Source: Oscillospiraceae bacterium (GTDB lineage: Bacteria > Bacillota > Clostridia > Oscillospirales > Ruminococcaceae). Taken from it: DNA of 7,199 nt. This document shows positions 1 through 6,001 of this stretch, piece after piece. The position numbers were made by a program, and so were the translations under genes. The notes under the pieces were generated by a model that saw nothing but the letters and a program-made list of their open reading frames with translations, was not told where the DNA came from and did not search any database. The DNA lies in contig JAEDLA010000071.1 in the NCBI GenBank assembly GCA_016295545.1, positions 1-7,199 on the forward strand. Direction: 5' to 3'. Positions within the stretch are counted from its first letter, which is position 1, and each line of letters begins with the position of its first letter.

Positions 1-40
1 GACTCCGCCAAAGGGTTTATACCCTTTGGAAACCCACTTT
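1..40. repeat. Dispersed palindromic repeat, copy 1 (cut by window edge)
   Basis: A perfect inverted repeat, CCAAAGGGT (8-16) and ACCCTTTGG (21-29) around a TTAT loop, is flanked by GACTCCG on the left and AAACCCACTTT on the right. The same arrangement recurs at 4765-4806, so this is one copy of a dispersed family rather than a one-off hairpin. It lies about 35 nt past the stop of the gene at 74-463. Neither strand has a T-run after the stem, so it is not a classical intrinsic terminator, though it could stabilise a transcript 3' end. The part that precedes GACTCCG in the other copy would lie outside the window. Confidence 0.75.
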
Positions 41-73
41 GGCTTCGCCGCTTTTTATTGCCGAATTATTAAA

Positions 74-463
74 TCATGCCTTATACAGAATGTCTATTTC
101 CCCGTCAACAAAGCCGATTCCTACAGCTTCTGCGCCAAGAAGAATATCCTTGTAAGTACCCTCTGAAAGGTAGTCGCATACAAGCTCGCTTATAAATTTC
201 AGTGCCTGTTTCCAGCCGGTATCCTCCTCATCGGAGCTGTCAACGCAGAAGATGTCCTCACCGCTGCTCCAGACCTCTGAACACGCCCAGTCACCGCCGT
301 CATTTTCATCAAATTCGTCGGCAGCTATCAGCTGGATACCATAAATATTTTCGCCCTCTGTCTCCTCATAGAGATTAAAGTTGAAAGCCTTTGTGGTGTC
401 CGGCATATCGTTATTTTCAAGCAGGTCATCAAGCCATTTTTTAAATTCAGAATAGATTTCCAT
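74..463 (-). CDS. Small, highly acidic protein of unknown function
   Basis: This 129-residue protein matches no family I can name with confidence. By my count it has 33 Asp/Glu against 7 Lys and no Arg, giving a strongly negative net charge. There is no signal peptide or membrane segment, so it is probably cytosolic. The N-terminal 20 residues look helical, the middle (about 29-75) alternates aromatic and acidic residues with several Trp, and the protein ends in a hydrophobic GIGFVDGEIDILYK strand-like stretch. The start is well supported by a strong GGAGGTG site (471-477) 7 nt upstream of the ATG. Only 28 nt separate it from the iorA stop, so it is probably transcribed with iorA. Size and acidity resemble immunity-type or DNA-mimic proteins, but that is only a resemblance; no toxin gene is visible. 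Confidence 0.8.
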   Translation of the reverse strand: MEIYSEFKKWLDDLLENNDMPDTTKAFNFNLYEETEGENIYGIQLIAADEFDENDGGDWACSEVWSSGEDIFCVDSSDEEDTGWKQALKFISELVCDYLSEGTYKDILLGAEAVGIGFVDGEIDILYKA

Positions 464-491
464 ATTGTTTCACCTCCGGAAGCTATGCAGA

Positions 492-2222
492 TTATTCAAT
501 TGCTCCGAATTTGCAAAGCTCCTGACAAATTCCGCAGCCAACGCACTGTGTATGGTCGATAATAGACTTGCCGTCTCTCATGGATATTGCAGGACAGCCT
601 ATCTTCATACACGCCTTGCAGCCACGGCATTTATCTATATCAGTTTTAAGCGGCGGATTATGCTTTACGTATTTAAGCAGTGCGCAGGGACGGCGTGAAA
701 TGATTACAGAAGGCTCATCAGCCGCCAGCTCCTCCCTGATAACAGCTTCTGTTTCAGCAAGAGAATAGGGATCAACTACACGTACACGCCTGATTCCCAC
801 AGCTTTGCAAAGCTCCTCAAGATTAACAGCTGCTGCCGGATCCCCTTTCAGATTCTTGCCTGTGGTAGGATTCTGCTGATGTCCGGTCATTCCTGTGATT
901 GAATTGTCAAGTATAATAACTGTAGAATTTGAATCGTTATAAGCAATATTAACAAGTCCTGTGATTCCGCTGTGCATAAAGGTGGAATCGCCTATAACTG
1001 CAACGGACTTGTGTTCAGCCTCAGCTCCTCTTGCCTTATTGAAGCCGTGAAGCGCTGAAACAGATGCTCCCATGCAAATAGTCCAGTCCATAGCGGAAAG
1101 CGGTGCTGAAGCTCCCAGTGTATAGCAGCCAATATCACCGGAAACAACAACTTTAAGCTTTGACAGGCAGTAGAAAAGTCCTCTGTGAGGACAGCCTGCA
1201 CACATTACAGGCGGTCTGACCGGTACATTTTCAATGAGCTGAGCGTACTCCTTTTTAGTGCCAAGAATCTTTTCCTCCACAATTGCCTGTGAAAGCTCGC
1301 CGATACAGCCGAAAAGCTCCTTGCCGACAATGTTGTTTACGCCGATATTGCGGCAGTGCTGCTCAATTATACCGTCAAGCTCCTCGATTATGTAAACCTT
1401 TTCATACTTTGCTGCAAAATCCTGAATCAGTCTGACAGGCAGAGGATTTACCATGCCAAGCTTCAGCACGGAAGCTTTGCTGCCAAGAGCCTCCTTTGCA
1501 TACTGATATGCTGCTCCGCTGGTAATTACGCCAAATTCAGCAGATTCAGATATCTCAGTCCTGTTAAGGGAAGTTGTCTCAGCATATTCAGTGAGCTTTG
1601 CCATTCTCTCCTCAACAAAAACGTGTCTGCCTCTTGCATAAGCAGGCATCATAACGTATTTCTGAGGAGCTTTTTCGTAAGGCTTCAGCTCCGGTTCTTC
1701 CCTGTCACAAAGCTCCACAATACTCTGAGAATGGGCAACTCTTGTACAAAGGCGAACAATTGCCGGTGTATCGAACTGCTCCGAAAGCTCAAATGCAAGC
1801 TTTGTAAATTCCTTGCACTCCGAAGAATCGGACGGCTCAACCATAAGCACCTTTGATGCAATTGCATGGTGGCGGCTGTCCTGCTCATTCTGTGAAGAAT
1901 GCATTCCGGGATCATCGGCAACAGCTATTACAAGTCCGCCGTTAACTCCGGTATAGGCTGCTGTAAAAAGGGGATCGGCGGCAACATTCAGTCCGACGTG
2001 CTTCATACCGCAGAAGCTTCTTGCTCCGGCAATTGAAGCGCCCAGCGCAGTTTCCATTGCAACCTTTTCATTAGGTGCCCACTCTGCATATATTTCCTCA
2101 TACTTTGCGGCAGCCTCTGTTATTTCTGTAGAGGGCGTTCCGGGATAGCTTGACGCTACACGACAGCCTGCCTCGTAAAGTCCTCTTGCAAAAGCCTCGT
2201 TTCCGAGCATTAGTTTTTTCAT
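492..2222 (-). CDS. iorA: Indolepyruvate:ferredoxin oxidoreductase, alpha subunit
   Basis: The 576-residue length is normal for IorA. The enzyme oxidatively decarboxylates aromatic 2-oxo acids (indolepyruvate, phenylpyruvate) with CoA to aryl-acetyl-CoA and CO2, passing electrons to ferredoxin in the cytoplasm. Visible parts are: an N-terminal pyrimidine-binding domain with SSYPGTPSTEI (24-34), the catalytic-type Glu in APNEK (E52) and GMKHVGLNVAADP (72-84); a middle transketolase C-like domain; a CAGCPHRG motif (341-348); a pyrophosphate-binding domain with GDIGCYTLG (362-370), GDSTF (411-415) and ILDNSITGMTGHQQ (437-450); and a C-terminal 2[4Fe-4S] ferredoxin domain with Cys 532, 535, 538, 543 and 560, 563, 566, 570. 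An AAAGGA ribosome site precedes the ATG by about 8 nt. A working enzyme needs IorB, which is not next to it here. It shares its strand with paaK and a HAD gene but is separated from them by a repeat element that may affect its expression. Confidence 0.95.
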   Translation of the reverse strand: MKKLMLGNEAFARGLYEAGCRVASSYPGTPSTEITEAAAKYEEIYAEWAPNEKVAMETALGASIAGARSFCGMKHVGLNVAADPLFTAAYTGVNGGLVIAVADDPGMHSSQNEQDSRHHAIASKVLMVEPSDSSECKEFTKLAFELSEQFDTPAIVRLCTRVAHSQSIVELCDREEPELKPYEKAPQKYVMMPAYARGRHVFVEERMAKLTEYAETTSLNRTEISESAEFGVITSGAAYQYAKEALGSKASVLKLGMVNPLPVRLIQDFAAKYEKVYIIEELDGIIEQHCRNIGVNNIVGKELFGCIGELSQAIVEEKILGTKKEYAQLIENVPVRPPVMCAGCPHRGLFYCLSKLKVVVSGDIGCYTLGASAPLSAMDWTICMGASVSALHGFNKARGAEAEHKSVAVIGDSTFMHSGITGLVNIAYNDSNSTVIILDNSITGMTGHQQNPTTGKNLKGDPAAAVNLEELCKAVGIRRVRVVDPYSLAETEAVIREELAADEPSVIISRRPCALLKYVKHNPPLKTDIDKCRGCKACMKIGCPAISMRDGKSIIDHTQCVGCGICQELCKFGAIE

Positions 2223-2258
2223 AAAGTGTATTCCTTTCAGCTAAATATATCTTTTTCC

Positions 2259-2432
2259 AGGTCACCTCTAAAAACCATAGTGCCTCAGATGCGCAGTCAG
2301 ATTTTTCGTCAGTGCGCATAGAAATTTCGCAGGCATACTTTTGTATGTCAAGAAATTTCTGTGCGATATGACGGAAAATATGCAAGCAGATGAGGTGCTA
2401 AGGCTTTAGCCGGTGGTTTTTAGAGGTGACCT
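2259..2432. repeat. MITE-like 174-bp hairpin element with 19-bp terminal inverted repeats
   Basis: The ends are perfect inverted copies: AGGTCACCTCTAAAAACCA at 2259-2277 and its complement at 2414-2432. The arms keep pairing inward imperfectly (TAGTGCCTCAGATG on the left against TAGCACCTCATCTG read on the other strand) to an apical CATAC-TTTT-GTATG stem-loop at 2334-2347. The right arm carries about 13 extra bases just inside its terminal repeat. It encodes no protein of its own, and I see no convincing target-site duplication. This architecture fits a miniature inverted-repeat transposable element moved in trans, or a REP-like hairpin; mobility is inferred. It fills nearly all the space between the HAD gene and iorA and overlaps the end of the HAD coding region. 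Confidence 0.85.
2323..2351 (-). promoter_or_regulatory. Possible promoter inside the repeat, directed at iorA
   Basis: On the minus strand, TTGACA (2351-2346) is a perfect -35 hexamer. After a 17-nt spacer comes GAAATT (2328-2323), which matches 4 of 6 -10 positions and is preceded by TGC, an extended -10 motif. Transcription would start near 2316, giving iorA a leader of about 95 nt made largely of the left arm of the repeat. The weak -10 lowers confidence. iorA may instead be read through from the paaK promoter. Confidence 0.35.
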
Positions 2433-3240
2433 CAATCCACTTCGCCACGCTGTTTTCCGTATTTGACGGGATAATAATATCCGCAAGCCTTTTCAGCTCA
2501 GGATTTGCATTTTCAACAGCAAGCTTTATGTCACAGGCTTCAAAAAGCGGAATATCGTTAAGGTTATCCCCGAAGCCTGCTATCTCATCAAAGCCATAGC
2601 TCTGACGTAGAAATTCAACTCCGCTTTTCTTTGAGGCAGTCTCTGAAAAAATCTCCAGATACCACACATCGTTATTATATATGTCACGGTAGAACTCATA
2701 TTTCAGTCCGCCGATTTTTTCGATTTCCTTACGCACTTTATCAAGCTTTCCAAAGCTGTCAAGCAGCGCAAAATAAACCACATCTCCGTTACAGGCTCCG
2801 GTAAAGCTTCTGATCTGTTCAAAGGGTTTGTCATACCTCTGACGGCGGCTGAGGTAAAATTCCTCCATTGCCGGATTATCAAGGTCTGTAAACTGACAGT
2901 ACAGCTTATTATCCGTAATCTTGTACATGAAACCGGTCTGTCCGAGACGGTCAAGCAGCTCGGAAACGGCTGCTGATTTATCCTCAGTGGGACGCTCTGT
3001 CCGGACATATTCCCTTTTTTCAAGGTCGTAGATACATACTCCATTCATCAGAATGCACGGAACATTAACTTTCACGTCAGCCATTATCTTTACTGCTGAT
3101 GCGGCTGTTCTTGCTGTTGCAAAAGTGAAAAACGCTCCGGCAGAAATGCATCTGTTCAGCAGTTCCGCTGTATCGCCGGAAATAGTCTGCTCCGGTGTCA
3201 GAAGCGTTCCGTCAAGGTCGGAAATATACAGCCGCTTCAT
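2398..3240 (-). CDS. Cof-type HAD-family phosphatase
   Basis: This 280-residue cytosolic hydrolase belongs to the haloacid dehalogenase superfamily, Cof subfamily, whose members usually dephosphorylate sugar phosphates or other small phosphorylated metabolites; the substrate cannot be read from sequence. The motifs are in order: DLDGT with the nucleophile Asp8 and Asp10, the Thr of FATAR (about 39-43), the motif III lysine in SKKSG (203-207), and GFGDNLNDIPLF (222-233) binding Mg2+. The region between (about 85-200) is the cap. Its ATG overlaps the paaK stop as ATGA, with AGGA 6 nt upstream inside paaK, so translational coupling is likely. The last ten residues (271-280, VTSKNHRLKP) and the TAG stop come from the adjacent repeat element. 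A usual C-terminus would end soon after SVAKWIE, so the tail is an acquired extension unlikely to harm the fold. Confidence 0.93.
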   Translation of the reverse strand: MKRLYISDLDGTLLTPEQTISGDTAELLNRCISAGAFFTFATARTAASAVKIMADVKVNVPCILMNGVCIYDLEKREYVRTERPTEDKSAAVSELLDRLGQTGFMYKITDNKLYCQFTDLDNPAMEEFYLSRRQRYDKPFEQIRSFTGACNGDVVYFALLDSFGKLDKVRKEIEKIGGLKYEFYRDIYNNDVWYLEIFSETASKKSGVEFLRQSYGFDEIAGFGDNLNDIPLFEACDIKLAVENANPELKRLADIIIPSNTENSVAKWIEVTSKNHRLKP

Positions 3241-4538
3241 TTATTGTCCTGATTGCGCAGGTCTACGATTCTCTTTGCCTTGCCCTGAAATCTTTCAAGT
3301 GACTTGCTCTCCACAAGAGAAACCTTTGTATCAATTCCCAGAACTGTTTTCAGGTTATGGTGGATACTTCCCTGAAGCTTTTCAAGTTCACCGTAGTTTT
3401 CAAGAAGTGATTCATCAGCAAGCTCAACCTTAACTTCAAGGCGATCGGTATAGTTTGCTCTTGTAAGTACAAGCTGATAATGGGGAGCTATCTTGTCAAA
3501 TCCCATAAGCACACTTTCAATCTGTGACGGGAACACGTTTACTCCCCTGATTTTCAGCATATCATCACTTCTGCCCTTGACCTTTGCCATTCTTGCAAAG
3601 GTTCTTCCGCACTTGCACGGCTCGTAATCTATCTGAGTGATATCCTTTGTTCTGTAACGGAGCATCGGGATTCCCTCTTTAGTAAGAGTAGTCACAACAA
3701 GCTCGCCCTGACTGCCCTTTGGAAGAACTTCTCCCGTATTTGAATCGATAATCTCTGCATAGAAGTGGTCCTCATTTATGTGCATTCCACAGCGCTCACG
3801 GCAGTCTCCGGCAACGCCCGGTCCCATAAGCTCGCTCATGCCGTAATTATCGGTCACAAACAGTCCGAGTGCCTTTTCTATCTGGTCACGCATTTCAATT
3901 GTACAGCCCTCTGAGCCGAAAAGTCCCAGCTTCAGGTTGATTTTATCAATAACTCCCATTTCCTTTGCTTTTTCAGCCATATACTGAGCATAGGACGGTG
4001 TGGAAACAAGAGCAGTAGTCTGAAAATCCTGCAAAAACATTATCTGCTTCTCCGTGTTTCCGCTTGAAGTTGGAACAACGGTGGCACCTATTTTTTCAAG
4101 TCCGTAATGAAGTCCCAACGCACCGGTGAAAAGTCCGTAGCCAAAGGCAATCTGTACAATATCTTCATCAGTAGCTCCGGCAGCACAGCATATACGTGCC
4201 ATGCAGTCACTCCAGTTTTCAATGTCATTTCTTGTATATCCTACAACAGTAGGCTTGCCGGTAGTACCGCTTGAAGCGTGAAGTCTTACGATATTCTTCA
4301 TAGGCTGACCGAAAAGTCCGAAAGGATAATTGTCACGTATATCCGATTTATTTGTATAAGGAATATACTGAATATCGCTGAGTGTTTTGATTTTTTCAGC
4401 AGTTACCCCTGCTTCTGTAAGTCTTTTATTATAAAAAGGGACGTTGTTTATACAGTAATCAACAAGGTGTTTCAGTCTTTCAAGCTGAAGCTCCTCGATT
4501 TTTTTTCTTGGCATCGTCTCTATATCTTTCTGAAACAT
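3237..4538 (-). CDS. paaK: Phenylacetate-CoA ligase family protein (aryl-acetate:CoA ligase, AMP-forming)
   Basis: A 433-residue adenylate-forming enzyme of the PaaK group, normal in length. The family joins phenylacetate or related aryl acids to CoA through an acyl-AMP intermediate. Visible motifs are the phosphate-binding loop ASSGTTGKPT (88-97), FGSEGCT (207-213), the adenine-binding YGMSEL (232-237), RYRTKDI (294-300), the hinge segment GRSDDMLKIRGVNVFPSQ (322-339), and a C-terminal lysine segment FQGKAKRIVD (417-426). Cys246, 250, 308 and 310 form two pairs that could bind a metal. AAAGGAAG (4548-4555) lies 9 nt before the ATG, and a good promoter lies just upstream, so it is the first gene of its unit. 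In anaerobes this gene often accompanies iorA and iorB, where it probably handles indoleacetate or phenylacetate linked to their CoA esters. The exact substrate is inferred. Confidence 0.94.
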   Translation of the reverse strand: MFQKDIETMPRKKIEELQLERLKHLVDYCINNVPFYNKRLTEAGVTAEKIKTLSDIQYIPYTNKSDIRDNYPFGLFGQPMKNIVRLHASSGTTGKPTVVGYTRNDIENWSDCMARICCAAGATDEDIVQIAFGYGLFTGALGLHYGLEKIGATVVPTSSGNTEKQIMFLQDFQTTALVSTPSYAQYMAEKAKEMGVIDKINLKLGLFGSEGCTIEMRDQIEKALGLFVTDNYGMSELMGPGVAGDCRERCGMHINEDHFYAEIIDSNTGEVLPKGSQGELVVTTLTKEGIPMLRYRTKDITQIDYEPCKCGRTFARMAKVKGRSDDMLKIRGVNVFPSQIESVLMGFDKIAPHYQLVLTRANYTDRLEVKVELADESLLENYGELEKLQGSIHHNLKTVLGIDTKVSLVESKSLERFQGKAKRIVDLRNQDNK

Positions 4539-4573
4539 TAGAACTGACTTCCTTTCAAAAATAAGCTTATATC

Positions 4574-4602
4574 ATTATACCATATTGTTGAAATAAAGTA
4601 CA
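4574..4602 (-). promoter_or_regulatory. Extended -10 promoter for paaK
   Basis: On the minus strand a perfect TATAAT (4579-4574) is preceded by TGG, an extended -10. The hexamer 17 nt upstream, TGTACT (4602-4597), is a poor -35, which extended -10 promoters tolerate. An A/T-rich stretch (about 4603-4620) lies upstream. The predicted start near 4567 gives a leader of about 30 nt that contains the paaK ribosome site. Confidence 0.75.
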
Positions 4603-4615
4603 GGATTAATTTAAA

Positions 4616-4637
4616 AATGCATTTGATTTTGTGCATT
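4616..4637. promoter_or_regulatory. Inverted repeat upstream of the paaK promoter
   Basis: AATGCA (4616-4621) and TGCATT (4632-4637) form a perfect 6-bp inverted repeat with half-site centres 16 bp apart. It lies roughly 50-70 bp upstream of the predicted paaK start, where an activator could bind. No regulator family can be assigned, and a 6-bp match in A/T-rich DNA may be chance. Confidence 0.25.
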
Positions 4638-4643
4638 GCTACG

Positions 4644-4675
4644 AAAAAATGCAGACTTCGCTGTGAAGTCTGCAT
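4644..4675 (-). terminator. Intrinsic terminator of the dgk-ispD-ispF operon
   Basis: ATGCAGACTTC (4649-4659) pairs perfectly over 11 bp with GAAGTCTGCAT (4665-4675) around a 5-nt loop. Read on the minus strand the stem is followed by six T residues (complement of the A-run at 4644-4649). The plus strand has no T-run after the stem, so termination is directional. It lies about 150 nt past the ispF stop and upstream of the paaK promoter, so it insulates the two units. Confidence 0.9.
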
Positions 4676-4730
4676 AAAAATTCAAGATTAACACACAAAT
4701 CCATTTTTATTTGTACGGCAGTTATTTAAG

Positions 4731-4806
4731 GGGACGCTGTCCCAACGGTCGCCCGTACCCTCTGGACTCCGCCAAAGGGTTAATAAACCCTTTGGAATCC
4801 CACTTT
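4731..4806. repeat. Dispersed palindromic repeat, copy 2
   Basis: This copy has two hairpins: GGGAC-GCT-GTCCC (4731-4743) and a perfect 10-bp stem CCAAAGGGTT / AACCCTTTGG around AATA (4772-4795). The segment GACTCCGCCAAAGGGT (4765-4780) and the following CCCTTTGGAA and CCCACTTT are shared with copy 1 at the left edge, in the same orientation. The loops differ, so the stem is preserved while the loop drifts. It begins about 18 nt past the ispF stop, between that gene and its terminator. The rest of the 282-nt gap between ispF and paaK holds the terminator, an A/T-rich stretch and the paaK promoter; I see no gene in it. Confidence 0.8.
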
Positions 4807-4823
4807 CTTCTTTGAAAGGCTGA

Positions 4824-5303
4824 CTAAATATTTTCAGTCATTAATGCCACTGCATGAGCGGAGATGCCAAGCTTTTCTCCGGTAAAGCCAAGCTTTTCCT
4901 CCGTTGTTGCCTTTACTCCTATCTGTGAAACCTCACAGCCGCAGACTGCCGCAATATTCTCCCTCATTTGCATTACATAGGGGGCAAGCTTTGGTGCCTG
5001 CGCTATTACTGTTGCGTCAATATTGCCGATTTTATAGCCCTGCTCCCTGCATATATGGCAAACCTCTCCCAGAAGCTTCATGCTGTCCGCTCCCTTGTAT
5101 TTTTCATCGGTATCAGGGAAAAAATGCCCTATATCTCCCAGCGCAAGAGCTCCCAGCATAGAGTCCATTATGGCATGAACAAGCACGTCCGCATCGGAAT
5201 GGCCTAAAAGTCCCACAGTATGAGGAATCTCAACTCCTCCTAAAATAAGCTTTCGCCCCTCAGAAAGCCTGTGAACATCATAGCCGTGACCTATTCTGAA
5301 CAT
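4824..5303 (-). CDS. ispF: 2-C-methyl-D-erythritol 2,4-cyclodiphosphate synthase
   Basis: At 159 residues this is a full-length IspF, the step of the non-mevalonate (MEP) isoprenoid pathway that converts CDP-methylerythritol 2-phosphate to the cyclic diphosphate with release of CMP. The N-terminal GHGYDVHRL supplies the metal ligands Asp9 and His11, and His43 lies in [10 protein letters not shown] (35-44). GDIGHFFPD (56-64) and [13 protein letters not shown] (131-143) are the substrate-binding signatures. Family members form trimers with active sites at subunit interfaces. Its ATG lies 13 nt inside the end of ispD in another frame, with GAGG 7 nt upstream, so translation is probably coupled. 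It is the last gene before the terminator. Confidence 0.97.
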   Translation of the reverse strand: MFRIGHGYDVHRLSEGRKLILGGVEIPHTVGLLGHSDADVLVHAIMDSMLGALALGDIGHFFPDTDEKYKGADSMKLLGEVCHICREQGYKIGNIDATVIAQAPKLAPYVMQMRENIAAVCGCEVSQIGVKATTEEKLGFTGEKLGISAHAVALMTENI

Positions 5304-5992
5304 TTCTGCGCCTCTCTTTCCGCTTTAAGCAGTGTTTCCGCAAGCATTATATCCTCCGGAGTTGTGATTTTTATATTGGTGTAATCGCCGGCTGTCATAT
5401 ATATTTTTCCGCCTACAGCCTCTGCAAGCTGACAATCGTCAGTAAAGTCAAGTCCGTGCTCCATTGCAAAGTCAACGCCCTCAAAATAAAGCTTCTTCCT
5501 GAAAACCTGCGGCGTCTGCGTTATATAAAGCGAACTTCTCGGAGGCGTATCTGTTACAAGTCCGTCATCGACCACCTTTATTGTATCCTTTACAGGCACT
5601 CCCAGAGCTGCTCCGCCGAATACCCTTGCATCACGAATTGTCTTTTCAATGTGCTCCGGCTTTACAAGCGGACGTGCTCCGTCATGTACGGCAATGTACT
5701 CCGTTTCCTTAGAAATACAGCGCATTCCGCTGATAACGCTCTCCTGACGTGTTGCTCCCCCTGTGACGCACTCCGAAAGCTTTGTTATGCCGGATCGCTG
5801 AGCCTCAGCCTTTATTTCAGGTATATCCCCCTCACGGGCAACAATAATTATCTCCCTGACGCTTTCACAGTTCTGAAAGGCTTTCATGGTATTTCCGATA
5901 ACCGAGCTGTCCCCCAGCGGGAGAAGTATTTTGTTTCTCCCCTGCATTCGGGTAGAACTGCCTGCGCACACTATTATTACTGATGTATCCAT
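5291..5992 (-). CDS. ispD: 2-C-methyl-D-erythritol 4-phosphate cytidylyltransferase
   Basis: A 233-residue enzyme of usual length that transfers CMP from CTP to methylerythritol phosphate, two steps before IspF in the MEP pathway. Motifs are the nucleotide-binding loop [13 protein letters not shown] (9-21), GGATRQESV (78-86), the family signature [10 protein letters not shown] (101-110), TQTPQVFR (158-165), FTDD (183-186) and NIKITTPED (206-214). The loop reads C-A-G-S-S-T-R-M with K21 followed by Ile, where AAGxGxRM and KQ are more common; the key Arg15 and Lys21 are kept, so it should be active. Its AAGGAG ribosome site (5998-6003) overlaps the kinase stop codon and the genes are 9 nt apart, so the two are cotranscribed. 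IspE, the step in between, is not in the window. Confidence 0.96.
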   Translation of the reverse strand: MDTSVIIVCAGSSTRMQGRNKILLPLGDSSVIGNTMKAFQNCESVREIIIVAREGDIPEIKAEAQRSGITKLSECVTGGATRQESVISGMRCISKETEYIAVHDGARPLVKPEHIEKTIRDARVFGGAALGVPVKDTIKVVDDGLVTDTPPRSSLYITQTPQVFRKKLYFEGVDFAMEHGLDFTDDCQLAEAVGGKIYMTAGDYTNIKITTPEDIMLAETLLKAEREAQKCSE

Positions 5993-6001
5993 ATCTGCTC
6001 C

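Noticed and set aside
40..60. Possible intrinsic terminator GGCTTCGCCGCTTTTT near the left edge
   Set aside because: The stem is only about 3 bp, and the T-run lies on the plus strand, opposite to the direction of the neighbouring gene.
1356..1856. 166-codon plus-strand open frame
   Set aside because: It lies wholly within iorA on the other strand, its protein has no recognisable motifs and is Cys/Leu/Ser rich in the way of antisense shadows, and iorA motifs run uninterrupted across the stretch.
2244..2272. Second promoter candidate for iorA (TTTAGA, 17 nt, TATATT on the minus strand)
   Set aside because: The predicted start near 2237 would fall at the iorA ribosome site, leaving almost no leader; the match is likely due to A/T-rich sequence.
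2098..2385. 95-codon minus-strand open frame spanning the repeat and the start of iorA
   Set aside because: It overlaps the iorA start in another frame, has no good ribosome site or motif, and is explained by the repeat sequence being read through.
4278..4541. 87-codon plus-strand open frame opposite the paaK start
   Set aside because: Antisense shadow of paaK; I saw no sign of its own promoter or ribosome site.
4772..4795. Repeat hairpin as the terminator of ispF
   Set aside because: The stem is perfect, but neither strand has a T-run after it; a proper terminator follows at 4644-4675.
5456..5983. 175-codon plus-strand open frame opposite ispD
   Set aside because: Antisense to a gene with complete family motifs; composition is that of a shadow frame.
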